NCBI GenBank assembly: GCA_040437565.1
Contig: JBDOQK010000001.1
Coordinates: 124,001-188,000, forward strand
Direction of reading: 5' to 3'
Length of the DNA stretch: 64,000 bases
DNA from: Albugo candida
Taxonomy: Eukaryota > Oomycota > Peronosporomycetes > Albuginales
Below are positions 31,701 through 43,274 of the stretch, in pieces. The notes under the pieces are model-generated. The model was given only the letters and a program-made list of their open reading frames with translations, did not search any database and was not told where the DNA came from. The stretch's first letter is position 1; each line of letters starts with the position of its first letter. Made by a program: the position numbers and the translations under genes.

Positions 31701-33507
31701 GAGATTTCCATCTCGTAGCAGCTTTCTTGACAGCTTCTATAGCACGATAGCATTGATTGCACATCCGTTCCTTCGGGTAGTCACGACTCCTCTCGTTTGG
31801 ACTGGCACCGCATTGAATCTTTGCATCAATATCATATGTTGTGTTCAAAGTGATGCAACTGTATTTTGAGCAAGTATCACACACGGTCAGAGCACAACGA
31901 TGGCAACGATGAGACTGAGATTGAATACTGTAAATGTTCTTGCAAAATGTACACGACTTGACTTGTTGATCGGGTAATAACGCAACAGGATCCTGAGAGC
32001 TATCTGCAGTAACCTTTGTCCGTAGCAATCGCGCACCATTAATAGCCCCTTGAAGCTGCTCTGTCCACTCTTTTCGGTGATGAGGGGAGCTGGCAAATAA
32101 TAATAAATTTTTCTGAGAACTCTTTATCGTAAATGCACAACTCTGTTTGCAACCATTTCTTGCCAGAGCATTTGTGGATCCAGCAAATGCAGGCGAAAGC
32201 TCAACATCAACTTGGAGTGTCGGCTGCACAAGCTCCAAAATGCTTCGTACTCGAAGTCCTCCTGTTCCAGCATGATCACTGCAAAGCAAGATATCGTTGA
32301 AAAGATGTACTACAACCTTTTTCGTTTGCTGGTGCTTTGTTGCTTTGACCAAATTCCCTGTTTTGATGAGTTTTCTGTTTGCAGTGATCAAGGATATCTG
32401 ACCCTGAAAGAGCTTCTGTGTAGCAAGAATCATCTCTAAATCGGCTTGTGCTGCAACAGTTGCGTTCATCTTAGTCGTTGCTTCTTCAACACGCTTCACA
32501 GCCTCCGCCAAGAACCATGCGTCTGAATCCTCTGAAGGAGTGTAATCACAGACACGCTGCAACAAGAGTTTGTACCTTGGTATCCTCTGTATAGGCATAA
32601 TCAAAAGACTATCAAAGCTTTGAGACGATCGACTAGCATCTTTGCACTTTTGTAAAAACAAGCTGAATCCGAGCTTCACATCATTTCGATATCGCTGTAG
32701 AAGCTTTGTCACCGTTTCGTAATCTTTTGCATAAGCTGCATGAAACGTAAAAAGCCCCGTAAATCGACAAAACACAGCACCAATCCCCTCACAAGTCAAA
32801 TGCTTCGATGTGGAATGAAGCAATGCAATAGAAGATGGCGCTTGCGTATAGCCCTGAATATTGATCATTTCCTCCAAGTCGTGAAAGAGCTTGCGGTGAA
32901 GTGTAATCAGCTGAGTTAGATGGCTGAAAAACACGGCGATTTGCGCATCTTCCATCACAGGATGTCGCTGCTTGAGCATTGGAACGATGTAAAAGTCGTG
33001 CAACACGCACAAGTCACGTATGTATACTTTCTCGGTCGTAAACAGCTCACGAATGGCATTCCCGCGCTGCCGCTCTTTGAGCGATATTTCGACCCGAACA
33101 CTTTGTAAATGACTATCACTCTGATTGTCCTCTCTTTGAAAAGAATTTGACAAAGTAAAAGAAGGGAATGTTTGAGAGGATATGTGTGGAGAGCCCTGTA
33201 ACTCGTCGATCTCATGTGTCGTCTGATTATCAACCGAAAGGATCGGAAATGAGCGCAGAAAATCGTCCGATTGGTTTCCTTTTGCTTTACGTTCAACTTC
33301 AACTTCAACTTGTTGAGCGCGCGGAAACGTAAGAGTGTTTGTACTTTGGGCATATCTGGGTGTAAGTGAGTGCGATCGGGTTATATTTGTTCTGTAAGGG
33401 CTACGATCTGGACTTGCCAGTAAACCGGAATGATTGTCCGGATTCATTATGGCATCTTTCTGTTTCTGTCGCCATGGAGAAGTAGGCACTCGGAAAGAAC
33501 TAAACAT
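28716..33507 (-). CDS. Large RhoGEF with two DH-PH-FYVE modules
   Basis: Five exons (33507-30349, 30293-29840, 29791-29623, 29580-28897, 28845-28716) encode about 1531 residues. The order read is: DH domain 1 (RELFTTEKVYIRDLCVLHDF ... MPIQRIPRYKLLLQRV), PH, a FYVE-like finger (CTFCKNIYSIQSQSHRCHRC...), PH, a second DH split by the first intron (RTEEWYITCLEECIHIY ... MPMRQIPKYQKSLRNLL), two PH domains (ends GWMEYLR and EWVRTLM), and a C-terminal FYVE finger (CTICYHTFAVYRPRHHCRLC). DH-PH modules activate Rho GTPases and FYVE fingers bind PI3P on endosomes, so it may link endosomes and actin. The 3' end may extend through one more intron. Bases 33952-36008 are a redundant copy of the N-terminus. 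Confidence 0.85.
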
Positions 33508-33851
33508 GGACAATGTTGGAATGTATTGTAAGGACTTAGAATACAAAGTACCCGAAGCGCCACTCTCTCTTAGAATCCAGCATGGAACTCTTGGCGCGGA
33601 GCAACTTTTTCTGCGATGCTTTTTCGTTTAGTATGGGAGTATTGCTTTGGACTTGCGGATGTGCCGACATGCCTATCAAGGACATTTCTGGATGACGATA
33701 AGCGTTTGATAACTATTCAAATGTGTGGTTATTAAGTGAATCGTACTCTAAAACGGTAATACGTATCGCAGTTTAAGCGCATGGAGTTCTAAGGAACAGC
33801 CGCTAACGGAAAGAATACTGAACCTGCTGAGAGCGAAATAATAATTAAGAT

Positions 33852-36352
33852 NNNNNNNNNNNNNNNNNNNNNNNNNNNNNNNNNNNNNNNNNNNNNNNNN
33901 NNNNNNNNNNNNNNNNNNNNNNNNNNNNNNNNNNNNNNNNNNNNNNNNNNNTCATCAAAGTGTTTTTGCGCGGCTTCGTTATTTGGTTTGATAATCTGGA
34001 AGCCGTGCTGGCTCTCTTGTGTATCTCGATGAATGACAATTGCACCATCTAGATCCAGACTGCACATATATTCTTTGCTAGTCGTACGTGATGCTGATTC
34101 AAGCGTATACTGCTTCAATATGTGTGGTCGTATTTCGAAAAAGAACTCGTTGCAACCATGCTCGCCATATCGACGAAGAATTCCTCGACGCTTGATGATG
34201 AGAGATTTCCATCTCGTAGCAGCTTTCTTGACAGCTTCTATAGCACGATAGCATTGATTGCACATCCGTTCCTTCGGGTAGTCACGACTCCTCTCGTTTG
34301 GACTGGCACCGCATTGAATCTTTGCATCAATATCATATGTTGTGTTCAAAGTGATGCAACTGTATTTTGAGCAAGTATCACACACGGTCAGAGCACAACG
34401 ATGGCAACGATGAGACTGAGATTGAATACTGTAAATGTTCTTGCAAAATGTACACGACTTGACTTGTTGATCGGGTAATAACGCAACAGGATCCTGAGAG
34501 CTATCTGCAGTAACCTTTGTCCGTAGCAATCGCGCACCATTAATAGCCCCTTGAAGCTGCTCTGTCCACTCTTTTCGGTGATGAGGGGAGCTGGCAAATA
34601 ATAATAAATTTTTCTGAGAACTCTTTATCGTAAATGCACAACTCTGTTTGCAACCATTTCTTGCCAGAGCATTTGTGGATCCAGCAAATGCAGGCGAAAG
34701 CTCAACATCAACTTGGAGTGTCGGCTGCACAAGCTCCAAAATGCTTCGTACTCGAAGTCCTCCTGTTCCAGCATGATCACTGCAAAGCAAGATATCGTTG
34801 AAAAGATGTACTACAACCTTTTTCGTTTGCTGGTGCTTTGTTGCTTTGACCAAATTCCCTGTTTTGATGAGTTTTCTGTTTGCAGTGATCAAGGATATCT
34901 GACCCTGAAAGAGCTTCTGTGTAGCAAGAATCATCTCTAAATCGGCTTGTGCTGCAACAGTTGCGTTCATCTTAGTCGTTGCTTCTTCAACACGCTTCAC
35001 AGCCTCCGCCAAGAACCATGCGTCTGAATCCTCTGAAGGAGTGTAATCACAGACACGCTGCAACAAGAGTTTGTACCTTGGTATCCTCTGTATAGGCATA
35101 ATCAAAAGACTATCAAAGCTTTGAGACGATCGACTAGCATCTTTGCACTTTTGTAAAAACAAGCTGAATCCGAGCTTCACATCATTTCGATATCGCTGTA
35201 GAAGCTTTGTCACCGTTTCGTAATCTTTTGCATAAGCTGCATGAAACGTAAAAAGCCCCGTAAATCGACAAAACACAGCACCAATCCCCTCACAAGTCAA
35301 ATGCTTCGATGTGGAATGAAGCAATGCAATAGAAGATGGCGCTTGCGTATAGCCCTGAATATTGATCATTTCCTCCAAGTCGTGAAAGAGCTTGCGGTGA
35401 AGTGTAATCAGCTGAGTTAGATGGCTGAAAAACACGGCGATTTGCGCATCTTCCATCACAGGATGTCGCTGCTTGAGCATTGGAACGATGTAAAAGTCGT
35501 GCAACACGCACAAGTCACGTATGTATACTTTCTCGGTCGTAAACAGCTCACGAATGGCATTCCCGCGCTGCCGCTCTTTGAGCGATATTTCGACCCGAAC
35601 ACTTTGTAAATGACTATCACTCTGATTGTCCTCTCTTTGAAAAGAATTTGACAAAGTAAAAGAAGGGAATGTTTGAGAGGATATGTGTGGAGAGCCCTGT
35701 AACTCGTCGATCTCATGTGTCGTCTGATTATCAACCGAAAGGATCGGAAATGAGCGCAGAAAATCGTCCGATTGGTTTCCTTTTGCTTTACGTTCAACTT
35801 CAACTTCAACTTGTTGAGCGCGCGGAAACGTAAGAGTGTTTGTACTTTGGGCATATCTGGGTGTAAGTGAGTGCGATCGGGTTATATTTGTTCTGTAAGG
35901 GCTACGATCTGGACTTGCCAGTAAACCGGAATGATTGTCCGGATTCATTATGGCATCTTTCTGTTTCTGTCGCCATGGAGAAGTAGGCACTCGGAAAGAA
36001 CTAAACATGGACAATGTTGGAATGTATTGTAAGGACTTAGAATACAAAGTACCCGAAGCGCCACTCTCTCTTAGAATCCAGCATGGAACTCTTGGCGCGG
36101 AGCAACTTTTTCTGCGATGCTTTTTCGTTTAGTATGGGAGTATTGCTTTGGACTTGCGGATGTGCCGACATGCCTATCAAGGACATTTCTGGATGACGAT
36201 AAGCGTTTGATAACTATTCAAATGTGTGGTTATTAAGTGAATCGTACTCTAAAACGGTAATACGTATCGCAGTTTAAGCGCATGGAGTTCTAAGGAACAG
36301 CCGCTAACGGAAAGAATACTGAACCTGCTGAGAGCGAAATAATAATTAAGAT
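33852..36352. repeat. 100-N gap plus redundant copy of 31451-33851
   Basis: Ns at 33852-33951. Bases 33952-36352 repeat 31451-33851 (2401 bases), the longest false duplication here. It holds the first ~685 codons of the exchange factor (ATG copy at 36008) and 344 bases of upstream sequence. It is not a second RhoGEF gene. Confidence 0.94.
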
Positions 36353-36596
36353 TATCCGATCTTACAGGCTGCGTGTAGCTTCTTTGGATTCGCTTATAGG
36401 CGTTTCAGATAATTTATGGGTGAAAACGGCATTAAAACATCAATTTACAAAGGTATTACTTACTCGACATTTCGCAAAAAAAGTTAAAAGGCGACTGTTC
36501 ATGCAATCCAAGAAAAGGTCGGATGTTCATGTAAAACGGCGATCGCTGTGACACGACCAAAGGCGGGTTCATGTGACCACCTTATTTCGGTTCATC
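36353..36596. other. Spacer between RhoGEF upstream region and coiled-coil gene
   Basis: With 36009-36352 it forms 588 bases without a gene. It contains GTTCATG three times (36497, 36524 and 36567) in GC-richer context. No other element is recognised. Confidence 0.4.
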
Positions 36597-37937
36597 CTAC
36601 TTATGTGATCCATGTTCAAGTTCCACTCGATCGTTATCGTCAAGCTGCGCTGCTAAATCCATTGTCAATCTAATCGCGTCATGCGCTATGTATTCAGCTT
36701 CTTCTCGTGATCGTAATGCTTCTTTTATCAGCTCTTTCGCATCTTCTAGCTGCTTTGCTTGAACTTCAGAGTGATCAAATAATATGGTGATCATTTCAAC
36801 TAGTTTTTCGCGTGGAGCAGTGGCTAATTGAGATTCCTGAGCGTTGAGAGAGTCCATAGTAGCCACATCAATTAAACAAAATGTTTCACGAATTGCACTC
36901 TCCTCATTTGAATCAGATGAACGTCTCGATCTATGAGAGTGAAATATCTTGTCAAACGTTCGTCTTCGTCTCATCCTTCCATCTAATCTCTGACCGCTTC
37001 CTCTTTTGGCATCGGAATATGACGACGACAACTTTCGAATTCGATACTCACATTCTTCATCCTTTTGCTGCTTATAATGTTTCAGTTTTTCATCAGCTTT
37101 GTGCTGAATTTCTTGTACTCGCTCTTGAACTCTCTTCTCTATTGCTTCCTCGAGATATGCCTCTTGATGATCTCTTTCCCTGCAAATTTCTTCCACATGC
37201 AGCAATTGGAGTTGAAATCGCCGATATTCCTCTTTCGGAATTTCGATACAATCCGATATCCGTTCCGACCTGCTCCCATCCGTCTCCTCATCATCAGAAG
37301 ACGTCAGAGCCAATCGCTGGAATGCACGTCTTGTTTTAAGTGCCAGAAGTGTTGCTGGTCCTCTCGTGTCTGTTTCTTCACCACAAGACTCTGTTCTCGA
37401 TCTGACGCGAGCTTGTTCATAACACTCTGTCCTCGACCTGATGCGAGATTCTTGATCTCCTTCAGCGCGCTTGTATTGTAAGGGTCTTTCAATCTGTCTA
37501 TTTGCAGTTAATCTGCTGGACGAATTCCGAAAGGTATTGCGATAAGACATCGAGCATCGTAACTGGCGAAAAGTAGCGACTGAATGCGTTGATTGGCTGA
37601 AACTCTGCTTTCCCGAAGTACTTTCCGCTTGCATTAGTTGAGATTCTGAGTCGCGAATGTCACTTTGGCGTCTCGATAATGGTGATATGATTCTCATATT
37701 ATCACACGACTCCAGACTACCAGAGAGGTTATCAATGGACATCACTTCACTCAGTGATTGCATCGAGGATGTAGTCGCTGTTGAACACGGTGATCCTTTT
37801 TCTAAGTTGTCATCGAACGCATTTTGCGCGATACTTTTTGTTCTCATAGATTTTTGAGAGGAAAATGGCCGTAGCGAGTCCAATAGCGACCTTCGTGTTC
37901 GCCGTAAAGTCTCATGTTCTCTTAATTGCGAATTCAT
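36597..37937 (-). CDS. Unrecognised Ser/Arg-rich coiled-coil protein
   Basis: Single exon, 446 residues from ATG 37937 (MNSQLREHETLRRTRRSLLD). Reading is open a further 75 bases upstream, with an acceptor-like cgacacag near 37960, so a 5' exon is possible. The N-terminal 240 residues are Ser/Arg-rich and low complexity, with a near-repeat RSRTECYEQAR/RSRTESCGEE. A helix rich in Glu, Arg and Lys follows (EEAIEKRVQERVQEIQHKAD), then a basic patch (GRMRRRRTFDK) and a C-terminal coiled coil with EALRSREEAEYIAHDAIRL. No catalytic motif or known domain is seen. A cytoskeletal or scaffold role is possible but unsupported. Confidence 0.6.
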   Translation of the reverse strand: MNSQLREHETLRRTRRSLLDSLRPFSSQKSMRTKSIAQNAFDDNLEKGSPCSTATTSSMQSLSEVMSIDNLSGSLESCDNMRIISPLSRRQSDIRDSESQLMQAESTSGKQSFSQSTHSVATFRQLRCSMSYRNTFRNSSSRLTANRQIERPLQYKRAEGDQESRIRSRTECYEQARVRSRTESCGEETDTRGPATLLALKTRRAFQRLALTSSDDEETDGSRSERISDCIEIPKEEYRRFQLQLLHVEEICRERDHQEAYLEEAIEKRVQERVQEIQHKADEKLKHYKQQKDEECEYRIRKLSSSYSDAKRGSGQRLDGRMRRRRTFDKIFHSHRSRRSSDSNEESAIRETFCLIDVATMDSLNAQESQLATAPREKLVEMITILFDHSEVQAKQLEDAKELIKEALRSREEAEYIAHDAIRLTMDLAAQLDDNDRVELEHGSHK

Positions 37938-38549
37938 TTGTGAAGGATTGCTTGGCTCGCTGTGTCGATTAAAAAAATGCACTACGAATAGAATTGTTTT
38001 ACTGGCAGTCAAAAAAGTCCTTACGATATTTGTGGGAGGCTGATCCCAGTTGGAATGAAATACCGGCAGGTCAAGTCAGCTTCCTTGTGACAGGGTTGCA
38101 CCCATTATAGCATCTTATGATTGGTTTATATTAGACTCGCAGTGAACCCAAGTCTCAATGTAACAAACACATGCTTGAAAAGGTATAGGCCACTTGATTG
38201 TGATTGGTTAAGAAGGGACCGTTTGCCTATTCACTCAGTCATACATATGCGCTAGGACTCACTTTGATTTTATTACAAGCGTGCGCAATTAATCTCCAAC
38301 ATGCGTCGTTATTTAACGCAATACACCCGTTATGTATTCTGATAAAAACCCCGNNNNNNNNNNNNNNNNNNNNNNNNNNNNNNNNNNNNNNNNNNNNNNN
38401 NNNNNNNNNNNNNNNNNNNNNNNNNNNNNNNNNNNNNNNNNNNNNNNNNNNNNTATTTAACGCAATACACCCGTTATGTATTCTGATAAAAACCCCGAAT
38501 TGTTGGGTAAACGATTCTCATCCGTTCATAAATAGCGGGTCCAATAAGA
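37938..38549. promoter_or_regulatory. Divergent intergenic region, interrupted by a gap
   Basis: Between the coiled-coil gene (minus) and ribophorin II (plus). After removing 100 Ns and a 44-base redundancy it is about 470 bases. No gene is recognised; it is AT-rich with presumed promoters for both. Confidence 0.4.
38354..38497. repeat. 100-N gap plus redundant copy of 38310-38353
   Basis: Ns at 38354-38453. Bases 38454-38497 repeat 38310-38353 (44 bases), the shortest overlap in the window and entirely intergenic. Confidence 0.9.
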
Positions 38550-39907
38550 ATGCAATTACTGTCATTAATCGCTTTGTTCGTGATCTATAAAGTCAACGCT
38601 GATACCGCGCGATCGGGTCTATTTTCTTTAAAATCCAACGCGCTTCTTCTATCCAAGACTGCCTCTCTCCGACTGATAATACAAGTCACTCCCGGACAAG
38701 AAGTGATCAATGAAGTTGTGGTTAAGAGCATCACAAACACAAACAGCCGAATCAGTGTGTTATCTGACAAAGTATGCCTTTTTATGACAAAATTATTTCG
38801 GCTAACACTATTAATGAATGCATAGACAGTAAAGGGCAAAGGGAATGAATTCACGGTCACATTGGGTGGCGCAGTGAACGCCGGCGTGTACGAAGCAGTT
38901 ATCCGTAGTTCCGAATCTGGCCACGAAGAAACACTTTCATTCAAAGTATGTATCGCTCTGTTGCTCAGACTCCTATTCTCAATGCATTTCTAGGTGGTCA
39001 CACCAGTTTCAATCCAATCTGCGAATTTCAATGGAATCACATTAACTGAGGGCCAGCAACTTGAGAAAAAGACTTTCAGCTCCGGATCGCAGGATGTCTT
39101 TGACGCAAAAATCATCGTGGAAGATGGCCTGAAACAGCGAACGATACGTCCACAACAAGCCGTTCTTCACTTTAAGCATAAAAAGCTCAATACTGACGCG
39201 CATTTTGCGCTGGAAAGCTCTGAAACTGAACCGGAAACGCTGACGTTATCGTTGCAATTCTCCGCATTGAGCAAGACGTTCCAATACAATTCTGGCGATT
39301 ACAATGTGCGTCTGATCATCGGAGATGTCTCGTTCAAAGTACGTGAATACAGCTATCCGTATCTGTTTCTTTGCTGAATGTACACCATGCAGGAACCAAT
39401 TATTTGGGATCTGGGAACGCTTAAGGTTTTGGTCGCCACAGCGGTGCCGGCTGCGTCTCCGCGACTGTATGCAAAACCACTTCTGCATGAGAGTGATACG
39501 ACTTTCAAAGCACTTCCGGAGATCCGACACATGATGCGTCCACAAGAACGTCGTCCACCTGTGGTCGTATCGCTGCTATTCGCTGGAGCTGTGTTGGTAC
39601 GTCTACATCGAAAAGTTCTAAGCTTGTTTGAATTTATTGTATCGTGTAGCTTCCACTAATCGGTTTTGCTGGATTTGTCGTTGGATTACGCTTAAACGCC
39701 CAGAAGCTGTTCAAGTCGCACATCTTTGGATATGGAGTCGTGTTCCTTACATCATTGACTGTGATATTGGGCCTTTATGCTCTGTTCTGGGTGCGTCTCA
39801 CGTTGTTTCAATTGCTCGGATACTTGTCGTTTGTTGGAGGTGTCTTTATGATTTCGGGCCATGCGACACTGAAAAGACTCGCCGAGTTGAAAGTTAAAAA
39901 GCTTTGA
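38550..39907 (+). CDS. RPN2: Ribophorin II (RPN2/Swp1), oligosaccharyltransferase subunit
   Basis: Five exons (38550-38771, 38835-38945, 38994-39338, 39393-39596, 39650-39907), all phase 0, encode 379 residues. A signal peptide (MQLLSLIALFVIYKVNADTA) leads a lumenal beta-rich region, then the family hallmark EPIIWDLGTLKV, then PEIRHMMRPQERRPP just before the membrane. Three hydrophobic helices follow (VVSLLFAGAVLLPLIGF, GYGVVFLTSLTVILGLYALF, LFQLLGYLSFVGGVFMI). RPN2 is a non-catalytic OST subunit helping N-glycosylation of nascent chains in the ER. At 379 residues it is between yeast Swp1 (~290) and human RPN2 (~630). It converges with the serine-pathway fusion, with 112 bases between stops. 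Confidence 0.9.
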
Positions 39908-40019
39908 GGCAAATAAAACTTTGTTGGAAGTGTGGGTTTGTTAATTTGTAGCTTCACGGCAAATGACCTACCGCATCGCTCAGCGTGGGTCTTGATGTCA
40001 CGTACAAAGGCCAGACACT

Positions 40020-42932
40020 TCATCTCCGATTTTGCTGCGTGGTTGCAGACCCACGCGCCAAGACTTCATGATAAGCCCATTTGATCCAAGGCATGAGCGC
40101 TTCTACATCTTTTGTTTCAACAGTGGCACCACACCAAATGCGAATTCCGGGAGGTGCATCTCGATATGATCCAATGTCATATGCAATTTGTTCTGTTTCG
40201 AGCAACTCGACCATTTCTTGCACTTGTTCTCGTCTAAAATCTTTGATTTGTAAGCAAACGGATGTGTTCGAACGAACTTGAGGCAATTGCGCTAAAAACG
40301 CGATCCAGTTGCTGTTATTTTGTACAAATGCTTCCACGGCATGTAGATTCCCGCGTGAAATGGCAATAAGACCATTTACTCCGCCAACACCTTCAGCCCA
40401 ATTCAACGCGTCTAAGTAATCTTCGACACAAAGCATTGACGGAGTATTTATTGTGCTTCCATTGAAAATTCCTTTGAGAAGCTGTCCGGACTTTGCATTT
40501 GTCAATCGGAATATCTTTGGAATCGGTCGATCAATAGGCACAAACGTCTCCAAGCGCTCTATAGCTCGAGGACTCAGTATGAGGACACCATGAGCTCCTT
40601 CTCCTCCAAGTACCTTTTGCCAGCTAAATGTGCACACATCGATCTTGGACCAAGGGATATCCATTGCGAAAGCAGCCGAAGTTGCATCATTAAAAGTGAG
40701 ACCCTTACGATCGTCTGCGATCCAGTTTCCATCAGGAATGCAAACGCCACTTGTGGTTCCATTCCACGTGAATAGAATATCATGATCAGGATTGGTCTGT
40801 GACAAATCAGGCAGATCGCCAAATGGCGCAGAGAATTCACGGACACTCTTCAACTTGAGTTCTTGTACAGCATCCGTGTACCACTGCTTGCCGAAAGACT
40901 CCCAGTAACAGATATCCACTGGACGATCACCAAGCATATTCCACATCGCCATCTCAAACGCGCCAGTGTCCGAAGCAGGGACTATACCGAGAAGATAATC
41001 GTCCGGTAATTGCAGTAAATGTTTGGAACGACGGATAGCTTCTTCCAACAAGCGTTTTCCAAGTTTAGAACGATGACTGCGTCCAAGTGCGATGTCAGAT
41101 AGATTGGCGAGCGAGTACCCGGGGCGTTTTTTGCATGGTCCTGATCCAAAGTTTGGGCTAGCAGGACGAACTGTGGGTTTTAGAGTAAGAGATGGCTTGC
41201 TCTCCTGTTGAGGCAACCTGAAAACGGTACTCCATTCTCGACGTGCGGTCAAATCCATATCAACAAGCGTTAGTGGACGAAGATTAGAGAGTTGATTCAG
41301 AGCTTGCAGTTCTTGAATTGCTTGATCCGGGATCGGATCGTCGAGATTTAAGATTCCTACTGCATGAGTCTCTTTGGATTCCCGAGCAAGTCCAAAGCAG
41401 CCAATATTGATATCATGTTTTGCGAGTACGGAAGTGATTGAATTCAATACTCCAGGCTGATCCTGATTCTGAAACATCAACATTGTTCCGGTGGGAATGC
41501 AATCGACAGACAAATCATTGAGTGCAATCAGTCTTGGTTGGTTTTTGCCAAATACAGTGCCCGTGATCTTCCTCATAAACCCATTTTCACCTTCCACAAT
41601 CACACTCAATCGGTTTGAAAAGCTGCTATCAATCGGCTCGTCATGTTTATGTTCCACTACTTTGATTCCCAAATTATCGGCCAAGTGACGAGCATTTGCT
41701 GGAGTTACCTCCTCTTCCAGCATGAACGATAGCATCCCTCTGAGCACACCAGCAATGATCTGTCCAGAAACTTGCGGGGAAGCAGTTGCTTGTCCCACTG
41801 ACACCACAATAACTCGAGTGATTCTCCTTTCGTCTAGTAATTGAGCTTGTATACTTCCGAGCTTTTGAGCAAGGAGAAAGAATGGGGAAAACTCTTCTCT
41901 GCGATGGAAATCCACATTTGGCGCATTGACAATATTCCGGAACGATCTCCCCGAAAAGATCGCATCGATCGCGTCAGCGAGTTGTGGTGTTTGAACGCTC
42001 GTAACGAGTTCCGGCGCGAAGATAACTTTTGAATCTTTAGCCAATGCCTTATAGACCTCTGATTCTTGTGCGTCCATTTCAAGTTGAGACGGTTTATGCA
42101 GAGCAACTCCACCGATTTTACCTGTTTCAAGGTTTTCCAGCAATGCTGTGACGTCTACCAAGTCGGTATGGCTACCAATTATGATTTTCACACCATCCTT
42201 ACACGATTCTAGTCTTCCCGCGCTTAAAAAATGCTTTGTATTTGCATTGCGCGGAAGATGAAGTGAGATGTAATCGCTTCTCGACAAAAGCTCCGAAAGG
42301 GAAACAGGTTCAATTTGATGAGATTTCGAGATATGATTGGATAATATTAAATCGTATCCGATGACATTCATTCCGAATGCGCGACAACGTGCGGCAACTT
42401 GACATCCAATGCGACCGAGTCCAATGATTCCGATTGTTTTGTTGTGGATGCTAGAATGGCGATGGGGTATACACTCCGACCCCTGGATAGGAATTTCGGA
42501 TAGACGCGTTAGAAGGCTCAATGTACGTTCTGCTTGTAATGTGACAGAGCGTATGTCAGGTTGAAGGACCATCACTCCATTTCGTGCTGCATGAACAACA
42601 TCAATTTTATCCAATCGTGAGGAAGTGCATGCAAGAAGTCGAAGTTTTGAAGCGTGCGAAAGGATATTTTTGTTGATTTTTGTATGAGAATCGACGAGAA
42701 GGACTTGACACTCTGATAAGAGGCTGTGAGGATGCACAGATAATTCAGAGCGAGATGTTGACGTGACATGGTGACCTTTGGAGCGTAATAGTTCTATGAA
42801 CTGTGGATTGAATGATTCCGTGCAAAGAATGTTTGGCATGGCTACGAGACGACTAGTATGGAGTGCTTTATGAGGTTGCTTGTATCGAGAAGCATACCGT
42901 GCTCGTTTCGTCCATGCAAGCAGCGATTGCAT
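40020..42932 (-). CDS. Phosphoglycerate dehydrogenase-like / phosphoserine aminotransferase fusion
   Basis: Single exon, 970 residues from ATG 42932. The start [20 protein letters not shown] looks like a mitochondrial presequence. Residues ~35-590 are a long-form D-3-phosphoglycerate dehydrogenase: Rossmann GLGRIG near residue 161, the intervening ASB domain ([17 protein letters not shown]), and an ACT domain ([20 protein letters not shown]). Residues ~620-965 are a phosphoserine aminotransferase of the alphaproteobacterial/Methanosarcina type ([33 protein letters not shown] lysine in [30 protein letters not shown]). The two catalyse consecutive steps from 3-phosphoglycerate to phosphoserine. 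The dehydrogenase part has lost expected active-site residues (see findings), the transferase part looks intact. Organellar location is inferred. Confidence 0.92.
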   Translation of the reverse strand: MQSLLAWTKRARYASRYKQPHKALHTSRLVAMPNILCTESFNPQFIELLRSKGHHVTSTSRSELSVHPHSLLSECQVLLVDSHTKINKNILSHASKLRLLACTSSRLDKIDVVHAARNGVMVLQPDIRSVTLQAERTLSLLTRLSEIPIQGSECIPHRHSSIHNKTIGIIGLGRIGCQVAARCRAFGMNVIGYDLILSNHISKSHQIEPVSLSELLSRSDYISLHLPRNANTKHFLSAGRLESCKDGVKIIIGSHTDLVDVTALLENLETGKIGGVALHKPSQLEMDAQESEVYKALAKDSKVIFAPELVTSVQTPQLADAIDAIFSGRSFRNIVNAPNVDFHRREEFSPFFLLAQKLGSIQAQLLDERRITRVIVVSVGQATASPQVSGQIIAGVLRGMLSFMLEEEVTPANARHLADNLGIKVVEHKHDEPIDSSFSNRLSVIVEGENGFMRKITGTVFGKNQPRLIALNDLSVDCIPTGTMLMFQNQDQPGVLNSITSVLAKHDINIGCFGLARESKETHAVGILNLDDPIPDQAIQELQALNQLSNLRPLTLVDMDLTARREWSTVFRLPQQESKPSLTLKPTVRPASPNFGSGPCKKRPGYSLANLSDIALGRSHRSKLGKRLLEEAIRRSKHLLQLPDDYLLGIVPASDTGAFEMAMWNMLGDRPVDICYWESFGKQWYTDAVQELKLKSVREFSAPFGDLPDLSQTNPDHDILFTWNGTTSGVCIPDGNWIADDRKGLTFNDATSAAFAMDIPWSKIDVCTFSWQKVLGGEGAHGVLILSPRAIERLETFVPIDRPIPKIFRLTNAKSGQLLKGIFNGSTINTPSMLCVEDYLDALNWAEGVGGVNGLIAISRGNLHAVEAFVQNNSNWIAFLAQLPQVRSNTSVCLQIKDFRREQVQEMVELLETEQIAYDIGSYRDAPPGIRIWCGATVETKDVEALMPWIKWAYHEVLARGSATTQQNRR

Positions 42933-43274
42933 TTGTCTACCAATGGTACAAACCGGTATCACTGGTATTCTCTGTTTGAACTACGATAAATCCTTTTCGA
43001 CCAATAAAGCGTCAGGATACAAAACAGTACCCTCTTATATCTGTTCCTGCGGGGTATCAACACAAACAGTACCCGCCATCTCGGAATGCGGAATCAATGA
43101 AACAATTCGGAATGAGTATGCGCTTCCACAGGTAGAATCAACCCGCGCCCCTTTTCTGCCCCGATCCGCTGCAACGTCAGTGTCAATTCAAGAATGGGTG
43201 GATCACTGTCACGTACGTCGCTTCTGAAGCATCGAAGTTCCATTGACGAAAGCAATCGAAGAAGCTCTTACCTT
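42933..43274. promoter_or_regulatory. Divergent intergenic region, serine fusion / RGLG-like gene
   Basis: 342 bases between divergent ATGs (42932 minus, 43275 plus). An open stretch crosses it on the plus strand (to 43227) but has no family resemblance and overlaps the fusion gene start. No recognisable element. Confidence 0.4.

Noticed and set aside
33952-36008. A second RhoGEF gene in tandem
   Set aside because: Same artefact: the sequence repeats 31451-33507 and adjoins an N gap.
38204-38590. 128-residue open frame upstream of ribophorin II
   Set aside because: It exists only by reading through the Ns and the 44-base redundancy.
42880-43227. Plus-strand open stretch between the serine fusion and the RGLG-like gene
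   Set aside because: Overlaps the start of the fusion gene, has no family resemblance and no plausible splice link to the next gene.
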